Translations under genes and position numbers: made by a program | DNA from: Copromyces sp. CBS 386.78 | Taxonomy: Eukaryota > Ascomycota > Sordariomycetes > Sordariales > Sordariaceae | Assembly (NCBI GenBank): GCA_030685235.1 | Contig: MU839179.1 | Location: 62,001-126,000, forward strand | Length of the DNA stretch: 64,000 nt | Direction: 5' to 3' | Notes under the pieces: generated by a model | Seen by the model: the letters and a program-made list of their open reading frames with translations, nothing else | The model's database searches: none | What the model was told of the DNA's origin: nothing | In this document: one piece after another, positions 1 through 10,887 of the stretch | Numbering within the stretch: the first letter of the stretch is position 1 | Layout: each line of letters begins with the position of its first letter

Positions 1-110
1 TCACTTTCAAAGACTAGGCTCTTTGTTTAAAAGGCTTGACCAATCGCTAGACAAGTCTCGACAAAGTCTACACCATTATCGCAGGAATATCACAATCCAA
101 TAATTATATC

Positions 111-1259
111 ATGGCTCAAACCAGCATCCTCCTTACTGGTGCTACCGGCTACATGTATGTCACCCCAGCTCCCGTGCCTTTCCCGGACATTTATTAATCC
201 CATACAGCGGTGGCTCTGTTCTGTCGACGCTACTCAGCTCCACCAATGTGCAGATCAAAGCGTGTAAGCTGTCCGCCATTGTCCGAAAACAGTCGCAAGC
301 AGATCTTCTCAAGGAGAAGGGTGTCAACGCGATCGTGTTTGATGGGCTCGACGACCTTGAAACTTTGAGGAAGATTGCTAGTGAGCATGATATTGTCATC
401 AATATCGCGATAACCTATCACACTGCCTCTGCCGAGGCCCTTCTCCGTGGTGTTGATGACCGCCAGAAAAAGACTAGCAAATTGGGGCATCTTATCCAGG
501 TCAGTTATTACGGCCCTGTTCATTGATTTCGCTCACTAATAGTATAAGACCTCGGGTACATCAAGCATCGCAGACAAGCCGCTTAGTGGTGCTTACGTTG
601 AGTCGGCTGTCTTCTCTGACAAGAGCGATATTTATGCCTATGAACGCTACCGCCAAAGCCTCGAGGTGTACCCCCAGCGAACCTCTGATCTACTCATCTG
701 TGAACAAGGAGAGGCAGCTGGTATCAAGACTTACGTCATTATGCCCCCTACAATTTACGGCGAGGGAACTGGTCTTTTCAACCGTCGTTCCATCCAGATC
801 AATACCATGATGCGCGCTGCTATGAAAGATGGCTACGCTTCCCGTGTGGGCACCGGCGAGGCTGAATGGGACCATGTCCACGTGGTTGATTTGGCCAAGT
901 TCTACGAGCTGATGGTCGCACGTATCCTCGCTGGAGATGACCTGGAATCTAACTTGAAGGGAATCTACTTCTGTCAGTCTGGTCACCAGTCGTGGCGGGA
1001 GGTTTCAGACCGAATTGCCGAGGTGGGGCACTCCCTAGGCTACCTTAAGAGCTACACTGTCCGGCAGATCACCCTCCAGCAGGCAAGTAAGAAGTTTGGA
1101 GACGGCTTGCCAGCCGAGATCATGGAAGCTGCCTTTGCATCCCGAGCTCGATCCCGGGCCGATAGGGCTCATGAGCTTGGCTGGAGGCCTACAAAGACTA
1201 GAAAAGACTTCGAGGATGGCTTTGCTGATGATTGGCGCGCCGTCGCCAATGAGGCTTGA
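111..1259 (+). CDS. NmrA-like / NAD(P)-binding Rossmann-fold protein
   Basis: Three exons (111-154, 208-499, 549-1259) give 348 residues. Introns are 155-207 (gtatgt...acag) and 500-548 (gtcagt...aag, branch-like ctcactaat). Splicing creates the dinucleotide-binding motif GATGYIGG at residues 10-17, which the unspliced frame lacks, so both the start and intron 1 are well supported. The order of a Rossmann core, a central ATYGEGTGLF-like stretch (PPTIYGEGTGLF) and a C-terminal helix-rich part fits the atypical short-chain dehydrogenase/NmrA-like family of fungi. These act as NAD(P)-dependent reductases/epimerases or as redox sensors; the substrate cannot be read from sequence. No secretion signal, so probably cytosolic. 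The 5' flank inside the window is only 110 bp. A specific pathway role is not assignable. Confidence 0.85.
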
Positions 1260-2529
1260 GTGTTACTAGACGGGCCAACCGAGCCACCGGGGACACAACA
1301 GCCAAAAGAGGCTAGGCTGTGTGACCATCAGACCAGGATAGGCTCACGTTCACCACTCCAACACCAGGTGAGCCAGGACCACAATGGTGAGCCGGACGTC
1401 TAGGGTTGCGGGAACCTCAAGGGAGGCACGGAATATAAGAGGCACCTGGAGAACCTAAGGTACCTTAGTTAGCGAAATAGCTCGACAGTAGTCAATAGAC
1501 CATCGTCATCAGAGACACGTATAACGATACTTGTTGTGAACCTTTTGGCTTCACCGAACTGCACTTGATAGTCTTTTACCTTCAGCTATCTCATTTAGGC
1601 AGATCAAGACTGCCGTTCGTCACATTGAGCTACTTGACTTTTCAAGCTGAATATGAAGTTACGGGACAGCCTTGTACTCGTCTCCAATACTTACATAAAT
1701 AAGGTAAGAATAAAAATAGACAAAAATGCACCTGTTGAGATCGATAACTCATCTTAGCCTCGAAGCCCCCTTGCTTTGTAGGCTTGGATTGTGTCCACCC
1801 ACACACTGAGAGCGCCAAGCAATGCCAAGACATGGCGATGGCTTCAAATCCGAAGCTAGCGCATGTCAGCAACACAATTGGGAACCGCCCAATTGATTTA
1901 ATGCAAAAAGCAACAAGCGGCCAAAAAGACATCCAACCAATTAAAGGCATCAATAAAAAAGCAAGAGACAACAAACACATACAACAGGAACACTGGGATT
2001 CGCTGGTCGTTACCGACCCAACTACTAGTCAGGCGATTGGTACTAGCTTTCTATGGGAGTGGGAAGGACATGAAACGGGTCTTTTGATCACGTGGTAGGG
2101 CAGACCCGTTACGGAAGCCACGACGCTCGCCCAACCCCAGGCAATTGATTTAGCGCCCTGAATGAACCTTCCGGGTCCATGAATGCCCAGCCTCAAAAAA
2201 ATTGCCCCTGCCGTGTAATTGGGAGGAAGCCGCCAGCCATCTCGCGCCTAACAAGGTAACCACACAGAGCCCTATGCTCCCTCGTAACTTCGAGAAAACA
2301 CAGTGTTCTGGTTTCTTTTCCTTGTTTTGTCCTAGATGGCAGGAGAGAGGAATTCCCGGCATTTTCATAACTCGATTCATTGCTAGGTACGGAAGGGTCG
2401 TGGCCAGGACTGTGTGCATCCTCTGCAAGACTGCAACACAACCCAGTATCCAGCCCCGCCCCGAACACTTGTTGATCATCAACCATAGCATCATCACCGC
2501 AGTCAAGACGTTCCTTCCTCAAAGCTACG
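1260..2529. other. Intergenic region, no convincing gene
   Basis: Open frames of about 100 codons on both strands (1642-1980 minus, 1784-2098 plus) overlap each other and show no recognisable domain. The stretch holds one copy of a dispersed motif at about 1826-1857 (see findings) and presumably the promoter of the HET gene. Confidence 0.5.
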
Positions 2530-5500
2530 ATGCGTCCGCGACTGCGCTCGTCGGTCCAGACGCATTTCAAGCGACACGGAAATGCGGAGGATAGGGAAGG
2601 TCCTATGGACCAGGAGCAGTCTCGCCCTGCCCCTCTGCTCGAGTTGCCGACGTCTATACAGCACATCTCCGCCACTACCTCTACGTCCTCCTTTTCCCTT
2701 CCGGCTTCCCTCCCCCTCCCGGCCGCTCCGGCTACCGGTTCTACCGACGTAGAAACGTCCGCCTCACAGCTCCCACTCGCTCCGGCTACCGGTTCCACCA
2801 ACGTAGAAGCGTCCACCCCACAGCCCCCAGCCATTCCAGCTACTGGTTCCGCCGAGACGTCCGCCGGCGTGGATAACACAAAGCAGGTGGAAGTAGGCTC
2901 ACTTCTTTTCCCCCTACAACATTTCAGAATGACGCTAACACCTATAAAGAGTCCATATTACAACTTTCCCATATCACGTAGCCATATGCGCTTGCTTCGA
3001 CTATTGCCGTCCGAAAACGAGAACGCCGCAATACACTGTGAGCTCTTCTGCACCGCATTGGACTCAAAAGGCACTCGTCTGTACGAGGCCTTATCCTACG
3101 TGTGGGGCTCTGAGGACAAGCCTTGTTCCATCTTGATAAACGGGTACAATTTGGCCGTCGGGGAAAACCTTCACGCAGCGCTGTTACATCTTCGAGATCA
3201 CTCCATTCCACGAACTATATGGATAGATGCCATTTGCATTAACCAAGAAGACGAAGAAGAAAAAGGACACCAAGTTCAATCTATGGCGAAGATCTACGCT
3301 AAAGCAAGTCGCGTAATTGTTTGGCTTGGAGAGGAGGCAGCTGGTAGCGACCAAGCGCTCGAAGAAACACGCATCGCAGCCGAACTGTCTACAAGACGAT
3401 TAGACAATAAAGCGGGCATCCTTACACTGCTTCAACGACCGTGGTTTCAGCGCATTTGGGTAAGAGAACCGATGTCAAAGTATTATGACTAAGGAAACTA
3501 ACAGATTGATGCAGGTGCTTCAGGAGGTTGCCGCGGCTCGCCATATCCTGATCAAGTGTGGTTCTGCTGAGATTGACGGATTTGCATTCTGCTCAGGCCT
3601 AAATGCATTGAACCTGTCCAATGAACTCCCTGCAGACCTGTGGGCTCAAATCCTTTCAGTAACCTACCTCATAAGAGGCGCAATCTTCCGGCCTAAATAC
3701 GCGACTAGTCAGTCAGACAACTTTTCTCTTGACATACGCCCTCTGGGTGAACTGATAGAGATGTACCACACTCGCAAAGCTACGAAACGTCGTGATAAAG
3801 TATATGCCTTACTCGGTATGAGCTCTGATAATCCAATCGCAGCAGGATTATTTGCCGACTACAAGATTTCATGGAAACAACTCTTTAAAAAACTCATCCA
3901 CTTCTTCCTATCTGAATTGGTCTCTGTAGACGGCCTTTCGGACGATAAGGAGAATGCCGTTATTGAGGGCAAGGGCTGCATTCTTGGCGAAGTGTCCTCG
4001 GTCAAGAGAAATGCTATTTGGAAAGACAGACAAGATGTGGCCATTACTTGGAGGAATGCCCCCAGCTATATTTGCGTGAAGGAAGCATGGGGCTTTTGCT
4101 GGACCCTACCGACCACAGCAAAATCCGTCCAAGAAGGAGATGTTATCTGCCTTCTTCAAGGAGCGTCGAGACCTACGATCCTCAGGCCATACAACGATCA
4201 CTGGGCGGTTATAATGATTGCAGTTTCCCCATCAGGCGATTCACAAGCTACGACCGGAGACATCAAACAATCGATAACAGTCTTTCCACACAATTTTCTA
4301 CTTGTCTGGGACTGGGATATAGATCCAGACAGGCAGCAAGATCAAGACAACTACGACTACTCTGCAAGCATTCGAGTACCAAAGCATTCACAGACAGAGT
4401 TGGAAGGTTGTCTAGATATGGCGACTAGGATACGGAATGTCAGATTGATATTACAAGAGGTGAAACAGTATGGAGTTGCAGTGAATAATCTTCGGGAAGA
4501 AACGGCGGTTCTTGAGAGGGCATTGAGGAGCATGAGCAACCTAAAAAAGACTTGCTTAGGTTCTGAGGATTCAAAAAAGGAAGATGCAAAGGAACTACAA
4601 ACAATGGCAGATCAACTTATCGGGGACAAGGGCCAATGGACGCTGCTATGCTTGGCGGCAGGAAACGGGCATGAGACGGTCGTTAAGCTGCTTCTCGACA
4701 CCGCCAAGGTCGACTTGCATAGTGAGGAGCTACAGACGGCGCGGTGGTTTGCGGCGCAAAATGACTATAAAGCGGTCGTCAAAATGCTTCTCGATACTGG
4801 CAAGGTCGATGTGGATTGGAAACATGAGGATGGACTAACGGCGGCGCTGTATCGAGCGGCGAGTCATGGGCATGAGGTAGTCGTTCAGCTGCTGGTCGAT
4901 ACTGGCAAGGTCAATGTGGATAGGAAGCATAAGGATATACTAACGGCGGCGCTGTATCGAGCGGCGAGTTATGGGCATGAGGCGGTTGTTAAGGTGCTTC
5001 TCGATACTGGCAAAGTTGACACAGATGCTAAGGATGAGTGGGGACCGACAGCGCTGCATTGGATGGCAGCGAGAGGGCATGAGGCGGTTGTTAAGCTGCT
5101 TCTCGATACTGGCAAGGTTGACGTAAATGCTAAGGATCGGTATGAAGGGACAGCGCTGCATATAGCGGCAGTGAATGGGTATGAGGCGGTTGTTAAGGTG
5201 CTTCTCGAAATTGGCAAGGTTGACGTAGATGCTAAGGATAAATATGGAAAGACAGCGCTATATATAGCGGCAAGGAATGGGCATGAGGCGGTTGTTAAGC
5301 TGCTTCTCGATACTGGCAAGGTTGACGTAAATGCTAAGGATCGGTATGAAGGGACAGCGCTGCATATAGCGGCAGCGAGAGGGCATGAGGCGGTTGTTAA
5401 GCTGCTTCTCGATACTGGCAAGGTTGACGTAGATGCTAAGGATAAATATGGAAAGACAGCGCTATATATAGCGGCGGAGAGGGGGCATGAGGCGGTTGTT

Positions 5501-5638
5501 AAAGTGCTTCTCGATACTGGCAAGGTTCACGCAAATGCTAAGGATAAGGATGGACTGACAGCGCTGGACATAGCGGAACGGTATAGGTATGAGGCGGTTG
5601 TTAAGCTACTCAAGTTGTATCCTAAGAAGCAAGCTTAG
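2530..5638 (+). CDS. HET-domain protein with C-terminal ankyrin repeats
   Basis: Two exons (2530-3459, 3515-5638) give 1017 residues. Intron 3460-3514 (gtaaga...tgcag) restores the HET signature RPWFQRIW-VLQEV across the junction. HET motifs in order: YEALSYVWGS (about residue 184), TIWIDAICINQED, YAKASRVIVWLG, then RIWVLQEV. The N terminus (about 1-120) is Pro/Ser/Thr-rich with three 18-residue repeats containing PATGS. Ten ankyrin repeats of 34 residues occupy about residues 690-1017. HET domains trigger heterokaryon incompatibility or immune-type cell death in filamentous ascomycetes; the ankyrin array would be the recognition part (known for the family, inferred here). An in-frame ATG at 2605 could be an alternative start. 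The last ankyrin repeats are nearly identical at DNA level, suggesting recent duplication. Confidence 0.9.
2725..2886 (+). repeat. 54-bp tandem repeat, three copies, in HET gene
   Basis: Units start near 2725, 2779 and 2833, each encoding 18 residues with the core PATGS. The third is the most diverged. It lies in the low-complexity N terminus before the HET domain. Confidence 0.8.
5075..5584 (+). repeat. 102-bp ankyrin-coding tandem repeat in 204-bp dimers
   Basis: Five consecutive 102-bp units start at 5075, 5177, 5279, 5381 and 5483. Units at 5075 and 5279 differ at about 3 of 102 positions, and units at 5177 and 5381 share a different variant (KYGKTALYIAA), so the repeat of higher order is a 204-bp pair. 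Confidence 0.9.
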
Positions 5639-6197
5639 AGGTAGAAGACAACTCCAACTCGAGTCAGCCTTTCACAATCTTTCCTCCTGCAAGAATTGAT
5701 CTTGGTTTACTCTCCAATCTTTATTGTTTACTCCCTATTGGAAGTCTCCCTGGTCGTCGTATATTTCAATCGTAACGCTGGTGGGACCGCAACGGCAATA
5801 TCACACAGAATGTATTCGCAATAGTCAAAGGTGACAGAACCTTCTTGTAGAGCTGTTCTGGCAGGTGCGGAGGGCTCAAGCAACAATGCCTCGCTTTATG
5901 CTCAAGCTTTCGCCCGCTTCTTAGCGCTATAAGGGCAACACTATGGCTATAAGATGATCCATCCACCTCCCGTCCGCATGTCCTCCGACCAAGGTACTGG
6001 ATGTCGGATGACATGACACCCACCCACCCTCCTATTAGCCCTCCTACCTGCACCATGGAACTCCCGCTCGTGCTCACGTTCAGTTGCATTTGATACGTGA
6101 TCCCATCATTCATTGCATTTTCTGTCTTCACCTTGACCTCCCAAGGTAGGGTATATCATCTCCTCTCGTCCGTCCTCTTTTGCCCCAGCGTACCTAC
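5639..6197. other. Intergenic region between convergent genes
   Basis: Holds the 3' flanks of the HET gene (plus) and of the Cys-rich membrane protein gene (minus). A 121-codon minus frame (5766-6131) has no recognisable features. Confidence 0.4.
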
Positions 6198-7582
6198 CTA
6201 CCTCCCCCCAGTGTTCCCACCATTCGACTCCGTTCCCCCTTGCCCGATACCCCCATCTCTCCCGTGATGATTATGGTTATTGTCCTCCCACCCACTACTC
6301 AGCTCAAACCTCTCCATCGCCACGGGCATCTCCACCACCTTCTCTTCCGTCGTCACCTCGTACACCTCATTCTTAAACCCGCCATCTAACTCCCTTGGTC
6401 CCCAGCCGCCTTCTGCGTCTTTCATTATCCTCCGTTGCTCCATTTCGCCCATGGACACCAAGGGTGTGCCGTACCCTGCTTGTGCGTCATCTTGCGAGCT
6501 TCTCCCGCTGCCGTCGCTGCCGTTGCCGTTGCGGTTCAGTGGTTCCGAGCCGCCACCACGGGGTTCATGCTTTGACTTTCGTCGGTCTCGGAGGCGGTAG
6601 ACCCAAACGAACCAGGCAGCGAAGGCAAAGGCGCAGATGATGGCTAGACCGCCGATGACGCCGCCTACTATTGCGCCGATGTTGGAGTTGCTGCTACCAC
6701 CGCTATCACTGCTGCTGTTGTTGCCTGCCCCTGGTGCCGAACCTGTTGGACCTGGTGTTGAAAGGGTGGATGCCAATGATGGATTTGTTGATGAGGAGCC
6801 GAAGGAGGAGGAGGAGGAAAAGGAGAAGGTGGTGGTAGCAGCAACGTAACCAGCTGCATCAGCCTGTGAAGCGGTATAATGAGCTTTCGTCTTGCTCCAA
6901 CCGCAGGCGATGTACTGGAAGGGCCCAAGGTTGTTGTCTAACGTGAGGTAGGCAGATGAGCACCTGGAGGCGCCAGAGGGGTCTTTGCTTGAACTTTGAA
7001 CCTGTCAGTATGTTTTTTTCTTCTTTCATTTACCTTTTGCCCCATTTTCGATTCCTCGGTCGATCTCTGTTCCAGTCTGCTGTCCATCTCTAGTCCCCTA
7101 GCATATGAAGACCAGAAGCACCAGACCTACCAAGTTATTGTTCTGAGATCCTGCCCGTTGTTTGAAGGTCCACATCCATCCTGGCAGTTATCCTGATCAT
7201 AACAAACCCCCGGCATCCAACATCTGCCCACGTCATCCTCGGCTGTCCCACAGAAACCCCATAGTCCGCGGTTGAAGTCGACTTGGATCTGGAAACCGGT
7301 GGCTGGGAAACGTGTCGCTGAGCTTTGCTGGTTGTGGATCTGTGTGTAGCGAGATGCGAATGACTGTGCTATTGTTGCTGGTAGAGTGATGAGAGAGTCT
7401 GGCTCTGAGAATGTCGGTGTCGCCCTTTTCTGGTTGAGGAGTGTCGTTGGTGTTGTTGGAGCGGGCGTTTGTGCGCGGCCTCGGCGATCGATATTTCTGC
7501 GATGTCGCGGAGAAGACATGACGTAGAGAGAATGAGTGAAGTTGGACTCCACCGCAATGATCCGATCGTTCAATGCCTTCAA
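6198..7582 (-). CDS. Cys-rich ectodomain, single-pass membrane protein
   Basis: Exons 7582-7131 and 6993-6198 on the minus strand, 415 residues. Intron 6994-7130 has donor gtaggt, branch-like tactgac and acceptor caaag; this choice keeps the frame and yields a Cys at the junction. The ectodomain has about eight Cys (GLWGFCGT, GRCWMPGVCYD, DNCQDGCGP, ITCSSKD, SRCSSAYLTL, YIACGWS), then a Ser/Thr-rich stalk, a transmembrane helix with small-residue packing (GAIVGGVIGGLAIICAF), a basic stop-transfer stretch and an acidic/His-rich cytoplasmic tail. This layout is common in fungal plasma-membrane surface proteins and wall sensors. No signal peptide is visible after the 7582 ATG; a better leader (MRWSPTSLILSTSCLL, ATG at 7557) lies in another frame, so the N terminus is uncertain. 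Function unknown; surface sensor or adhesin is a guess. Confidence 0.65.
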
Positions 7583-8770
7583 TCCGAGATGAATGACAGA
7601 TCCGATGAAAGAAAGAGAAGTGAAAGAGGCGTGTCGAAAAACTTGGGAGACCTCGTTTGTCCCGTGCCGCTTCGGAAACTTTTTGGAAATTGCAGACAGC
7701 CTTCAGGGGAGCGCGCCCTGTAACTTCAGCTTTGGTGGTGATCTGCACCACTGCCAATTACGAACGTATACAAGCGCGCTTAGAACAGATTAGGACTAGA
7801 GGCGTTACATTCGCCAGGGCTGAGAGGTCTCGGCATCGTGATCCTCCGTGTCTCCCTTGTCGAAGGCGTTCAATGTTGAAGCGAGTTAAAGACACTAGAC
7901 GGACAACCGTTGACGAAATGCGCTCGAGTGGCACGGAAGCGCGATGGCTGTGGTTGGCGAAGATGACAAAAGCAAAGGACGAGGCTGTGGGCGGCACGGT
8001 TGCACAAAACTCGCCTAGCTGTGCCATGCGTGTGCGGTCAGTATTGACGTCGTCGAGAGATGGAAAAGGCTCCAGGTTTAATGTCTCGGCAACCCGACCC
8101 CAAGAACCCCCAAGCCGGGATACGGTATCCCGAATCTCGGCTCCAGCTGTTCGGCCATCGTGACAATGCGTCCCGAAACGCGGGGAAAGCCGCCAGGAAC
8201 CGATCGATGTATTTGGCTGTCGAGAACTTGACCCCCACCAAGGAAGAGACGAACGAACCGAGCAACTGGGAAGACGAGGGGGACCCGTAGCATCGTGGGG
8301 GAAACCCGAGAAGATGCAGGACCAAAAAGACGATGAACGATCTACCGATTGGAAGACGCAAAGTTCCCTTTCCAAAAACTTCCTGGACCGGATCTGTTTT
8401 TTCCTCCATGGTGAGTTGGCGATCACCATGTCCCCCAATGTCCCCTCTCGTCATGCACCCGAGGCACGTTTCCCCCGCATTTTGACCATGCTCGCTCACG
8501 CTGCCCAGACGCGGGGTGCAGAAGCCACCATGTTAGCTTGCCCATATTCTCACGAGTGGACATGACATCGTGGATGCCGGAAGCCGCTCGCTTCCCCTGT
8601 GAACATGCCGTGAGTACAAAACCCACCTTGACCTCCTCACCAACTGTCTCCCAAGACCCCAGCGGCCCCAGCGACAGCGATTCCACTACCCGTCGCCAGG
8701 AACACCATCGTCATCGCCATCACCATCGCCACAATACCTAGCCCACAAGGCCACAACCACAACCACAACC
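7583..8770. other. Mostly unassigned; weak minus-strand coding signal
   Basis: Overlapping open frames of 150-226 codons lie on both strands (for example 7758-8438 minus, 8038-8499 minus, 7657-8163 plus). The minus frame around 7900-8200 has a protein-like composition and the one at 8300-8400 a hydrophobic run, but no intron chain joins them convincingly. It also contains the promoters of the genes on both sides. Confidence 0.3.
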
Positions 8771-9829
8771 ATGACAACCCCGACCAAGAAATCCATCCTC
8801 ATAACCGGCGCAGGCGGTCTCGTCGGCCCCCTCCTCGCGCGCCGCCTCCTCCGCGACCCCAACTACTCCCAACACACAATCTACCTAACCGACCTCTCCC
8901 CGCCCATCATCCCTTCCGCCTCTCCCTCCAATGGCATCACCCCCGACCGGCTCAAAACCGTCATCCCCGTCCAAGGGGACATAACCTCCCCATCCTTCGT
9001 CTCATCTCTCGTCGCCCAGACTCTCGAGAACGGCGCAGCAAAGTTAGAAGCAGTCTTCATTTTCCACGGCATCATGTCCGCCGGTTCCGAAGCCAATTTC
9101 GAGCAGTCCCTAAAAGTGAACGTCGACTCCGTTCGCTTACTCTTGGACGAGATTAGACGGACTGCTGCGCCCGGGACTAGGGTCGTGTACAGCAGCAGCC
9201 AGGCAGTCTACGGCCAGCCTCTGCCCGAGGTGGTGACGGACGACGTGATGCCCACGCCGCAATCGACCTACGGCGCGCACAAGCTGATGATGGAGACGTA
9301 CATCAACGATTTACATCGCAAGGGGTTCATCGAGGGGTTTATCGTGCGGTTCCCCACTATTAGCGTTCGGCCGGGGAACCCCACGGCTGCGGCGTCGAGT
9401 TTCTTGTCGGGTATCATCCGCGAGCCGTTGGATGGGCAGGAGTGCGTGGTCCCCATCGAGGATCGGTCCTTCAGGTCGTATTTGTCGAGCCCCAGGACGA
9501 TCGCGGAGAATTTGGTAAGGGTGCTGGAGATGGATGCCGGCAGGTTGCCGGAGCATAGGAGAGTTATCAACTTTCCGGGGATTTCAGTGTCGGTGCAGGA
9601 ATTGTTGGATGCGCTGGAGAAGGTTGGCGGGAAGGAGGCGGTGGGGCTGGTTAAGGAAAAAAGGGATGAGGGGCTGGAGAAGGTGTTGAGGAGCTGGCCG
9701 ACGGATTTTGATACGAGTGTGGCGGTGGGGAGGTTGGGGCTGGTCGTGGATGAGGGGGTGGACAGGTTGGTTGAGGAGTATGTTGTTGATGCCATGTTGA
9801 CTCTAAAGCGAGAAGCCGCTCCGGTGTGA
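8771..9829 (+). CDS. NAD-dependent epimerase/dehydratase, D-erythronate dehydrogenase (DenD)-like
   Basis: Single exon, 352 residues. N-terminal nucleotide-binding motif GAGGLVGPLLARRLL (about residues 13-27), Asp at the end of the second strand (LTDLSPP) that favours NAD, SSSQAVYG and catalytic YGAHK (Tyr-x3-Lys) of the extended SDR family, then RFPTISVRPG. The C-terminal signature SWPTDFDTSVAVGRLGLVVD matches DenD-type enzymes that oxidise D-erythronate at C2. Known for the family: entry of four-carbon sugar acids into central metabolism. It could equally be an uncharacterised fungal relative with another sugar-acid substrate. Start ATG is preceded by a CA-rich ACAACC leader, typical of fungal genes. 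Strong third-position C bias in the first half supports coding. Confidence 0.85.
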   Translation: MTTPTKKSILITGAGGLVGPLLARRLLRDPNYSQHTIYLTDLSPPIIPSASPSNGITPDRLKTVIPVQGDITSPSFVSSLVAQTLENGAAKLEAVFIFHGIMSAGSEANFEQSLKVNVDSVRLLLDEIRRTAAPGTRVVYSSSQAVYGQPLPEVVTDDVMPTPQSTYGAHKLMMETYINDLHRKGFIEGFIVRFPTISVRPGNPTAAASSFLSGIIREPLDGQECVVPIEDRSFRSYLSSPRTIAENLVRVLEMDAGRLPEHRRVINFPGISVSVQELLDALEKVGGKEAVGLVKEKRDEGLEKVLRSWPTDFDTSVAVGRLGLVVDEGVDRLVEEYVVDAMLTLKREAAPV

Positions 9830-10150
9830 CCGATATATCAATCTTCATATGCGCAACGCAACGCGGTTAGTGGCAGATGAGGTCGTACGCCCGTTGGAGC
9901 CTCAATGCTGTGCTTGCCTTTTTGATCCTTGTTGTCTCAGTTCTTTGACCACGACATTCCAACTACCTACACGGGAAGTACCGATTGCAAGGACGGCAAT
10001 GAAGATAAATCACCTCATCTGAGCGAGCTTCGATGCAATCATCAAGTTCTTTGTTAGTAGTAGCTCCAGGCACAATGGCAATTGCCCTTCCTGATAGCCG
10101 TCAGACCAAAGGACCGGCCCGAGCCGCGGGGCGTAGTCATCACCCCTGAA
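9830..10150. other. Intergenic region
   Basis: 3' flank of the DenD-like gene. No gene seen before the sulfotransferase remnant. Confidence 0.4.
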
Positions 10151-10201
10151 CCCGCCGCCGAGCTTGAAATTCACCATGATCTGATCATCATCCTGATAGA
10201 A

Positions 10202-10312
10202 TATTGCAACATGATCCGACTGCTGGAGTGGTACATTGATGACGGCTGGGAACCGCTCTGCAAGTTCCTGGACAAGGAGATACCGGACATGGCCTTTCCT
10301 CATGCCAATGCA
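10202..10312 (+). pseudogene. Remnant of a fungal P-loop sulfotransferase family gene
   Basis: The plus frame encodes RLLEWYIDDGWEPLCKFL and continues DKEIPDMAFPHANA. This is the conserved C-terminal block of the fungal sulfotransferase/P-loop NTPase family (usually GW-x-PLC-x-FL-x-x-P-x-P-D-x-PFP-x-x-N). Upstream there is no P-loop or the rest of a roughly 250-residue domain in any frame, and the frame ends shortly after (stop 10340-10342). It is therefore read as the degraded 3' end of a gene rather than a functional one. Confidence 0.55.
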
Positions 10313-10887
10313 GCTGTTGGTGGTTGGGAGTTATCAACTTGATGCTCATTTTCATGGGGGTGGTTTGATGCCATGGGAAGAAACGAGTTGCGGGAAGGAA
10401 GAAGAAACAGAAAACATGGAAGCTATTTGCAGGAGCTCATTTGCAGTGGTGTTTCACTACCTTGTAGGTACCTCTAGCCACATGGGGCTGAAGGGGGGGC
10501 TTCTCTAGGGCTTCTTTTAGCGGTTTGCGGGGGAGGACCGCCCGAACTCGGGAAGGGCAGCCGCCATCTTTACCTCATTCAGCATCTCGACATGTTCCTT
10601 CCGTCCTCCCTCCGCGACAATGCAACCCCATCGACCTTGATCATGTTCCGAACGGGCCGCCATTGCGATGCCTTGCATGACTTGAAACCACCTTTGAACG
10701 CATCACCGTCAGCCATGGCCTGCCACTTCCAGCCAGCACCGCGTGTCCCCGTCAACCCAGGAACCGGGAATGGCAACCCGGAAGAATAGATTGAGCCTCC
10801 ATCGTTGTCAAATGGAAGCCAAGTTGTATAAGATGGATTGGCTTCCCGCCATGTCTACCCGGCTTGTTCATCCTCATCACCACCGTC

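Noticed and set aside
1642..2098. Overlapping frames of 104-112 codons on both strands
   Set aside because: Both pass through the dispersed motif and have no other support.
4969..5523. 184-codon repetitive minus frame
   Set aside because: Antisense of the ankyrin repeats.
7758..8438. 226-codon minus frame
   Set aside because: Part of it is protein-like, but competing frames on both strands and no recognisable motif make a gene call unsafe.
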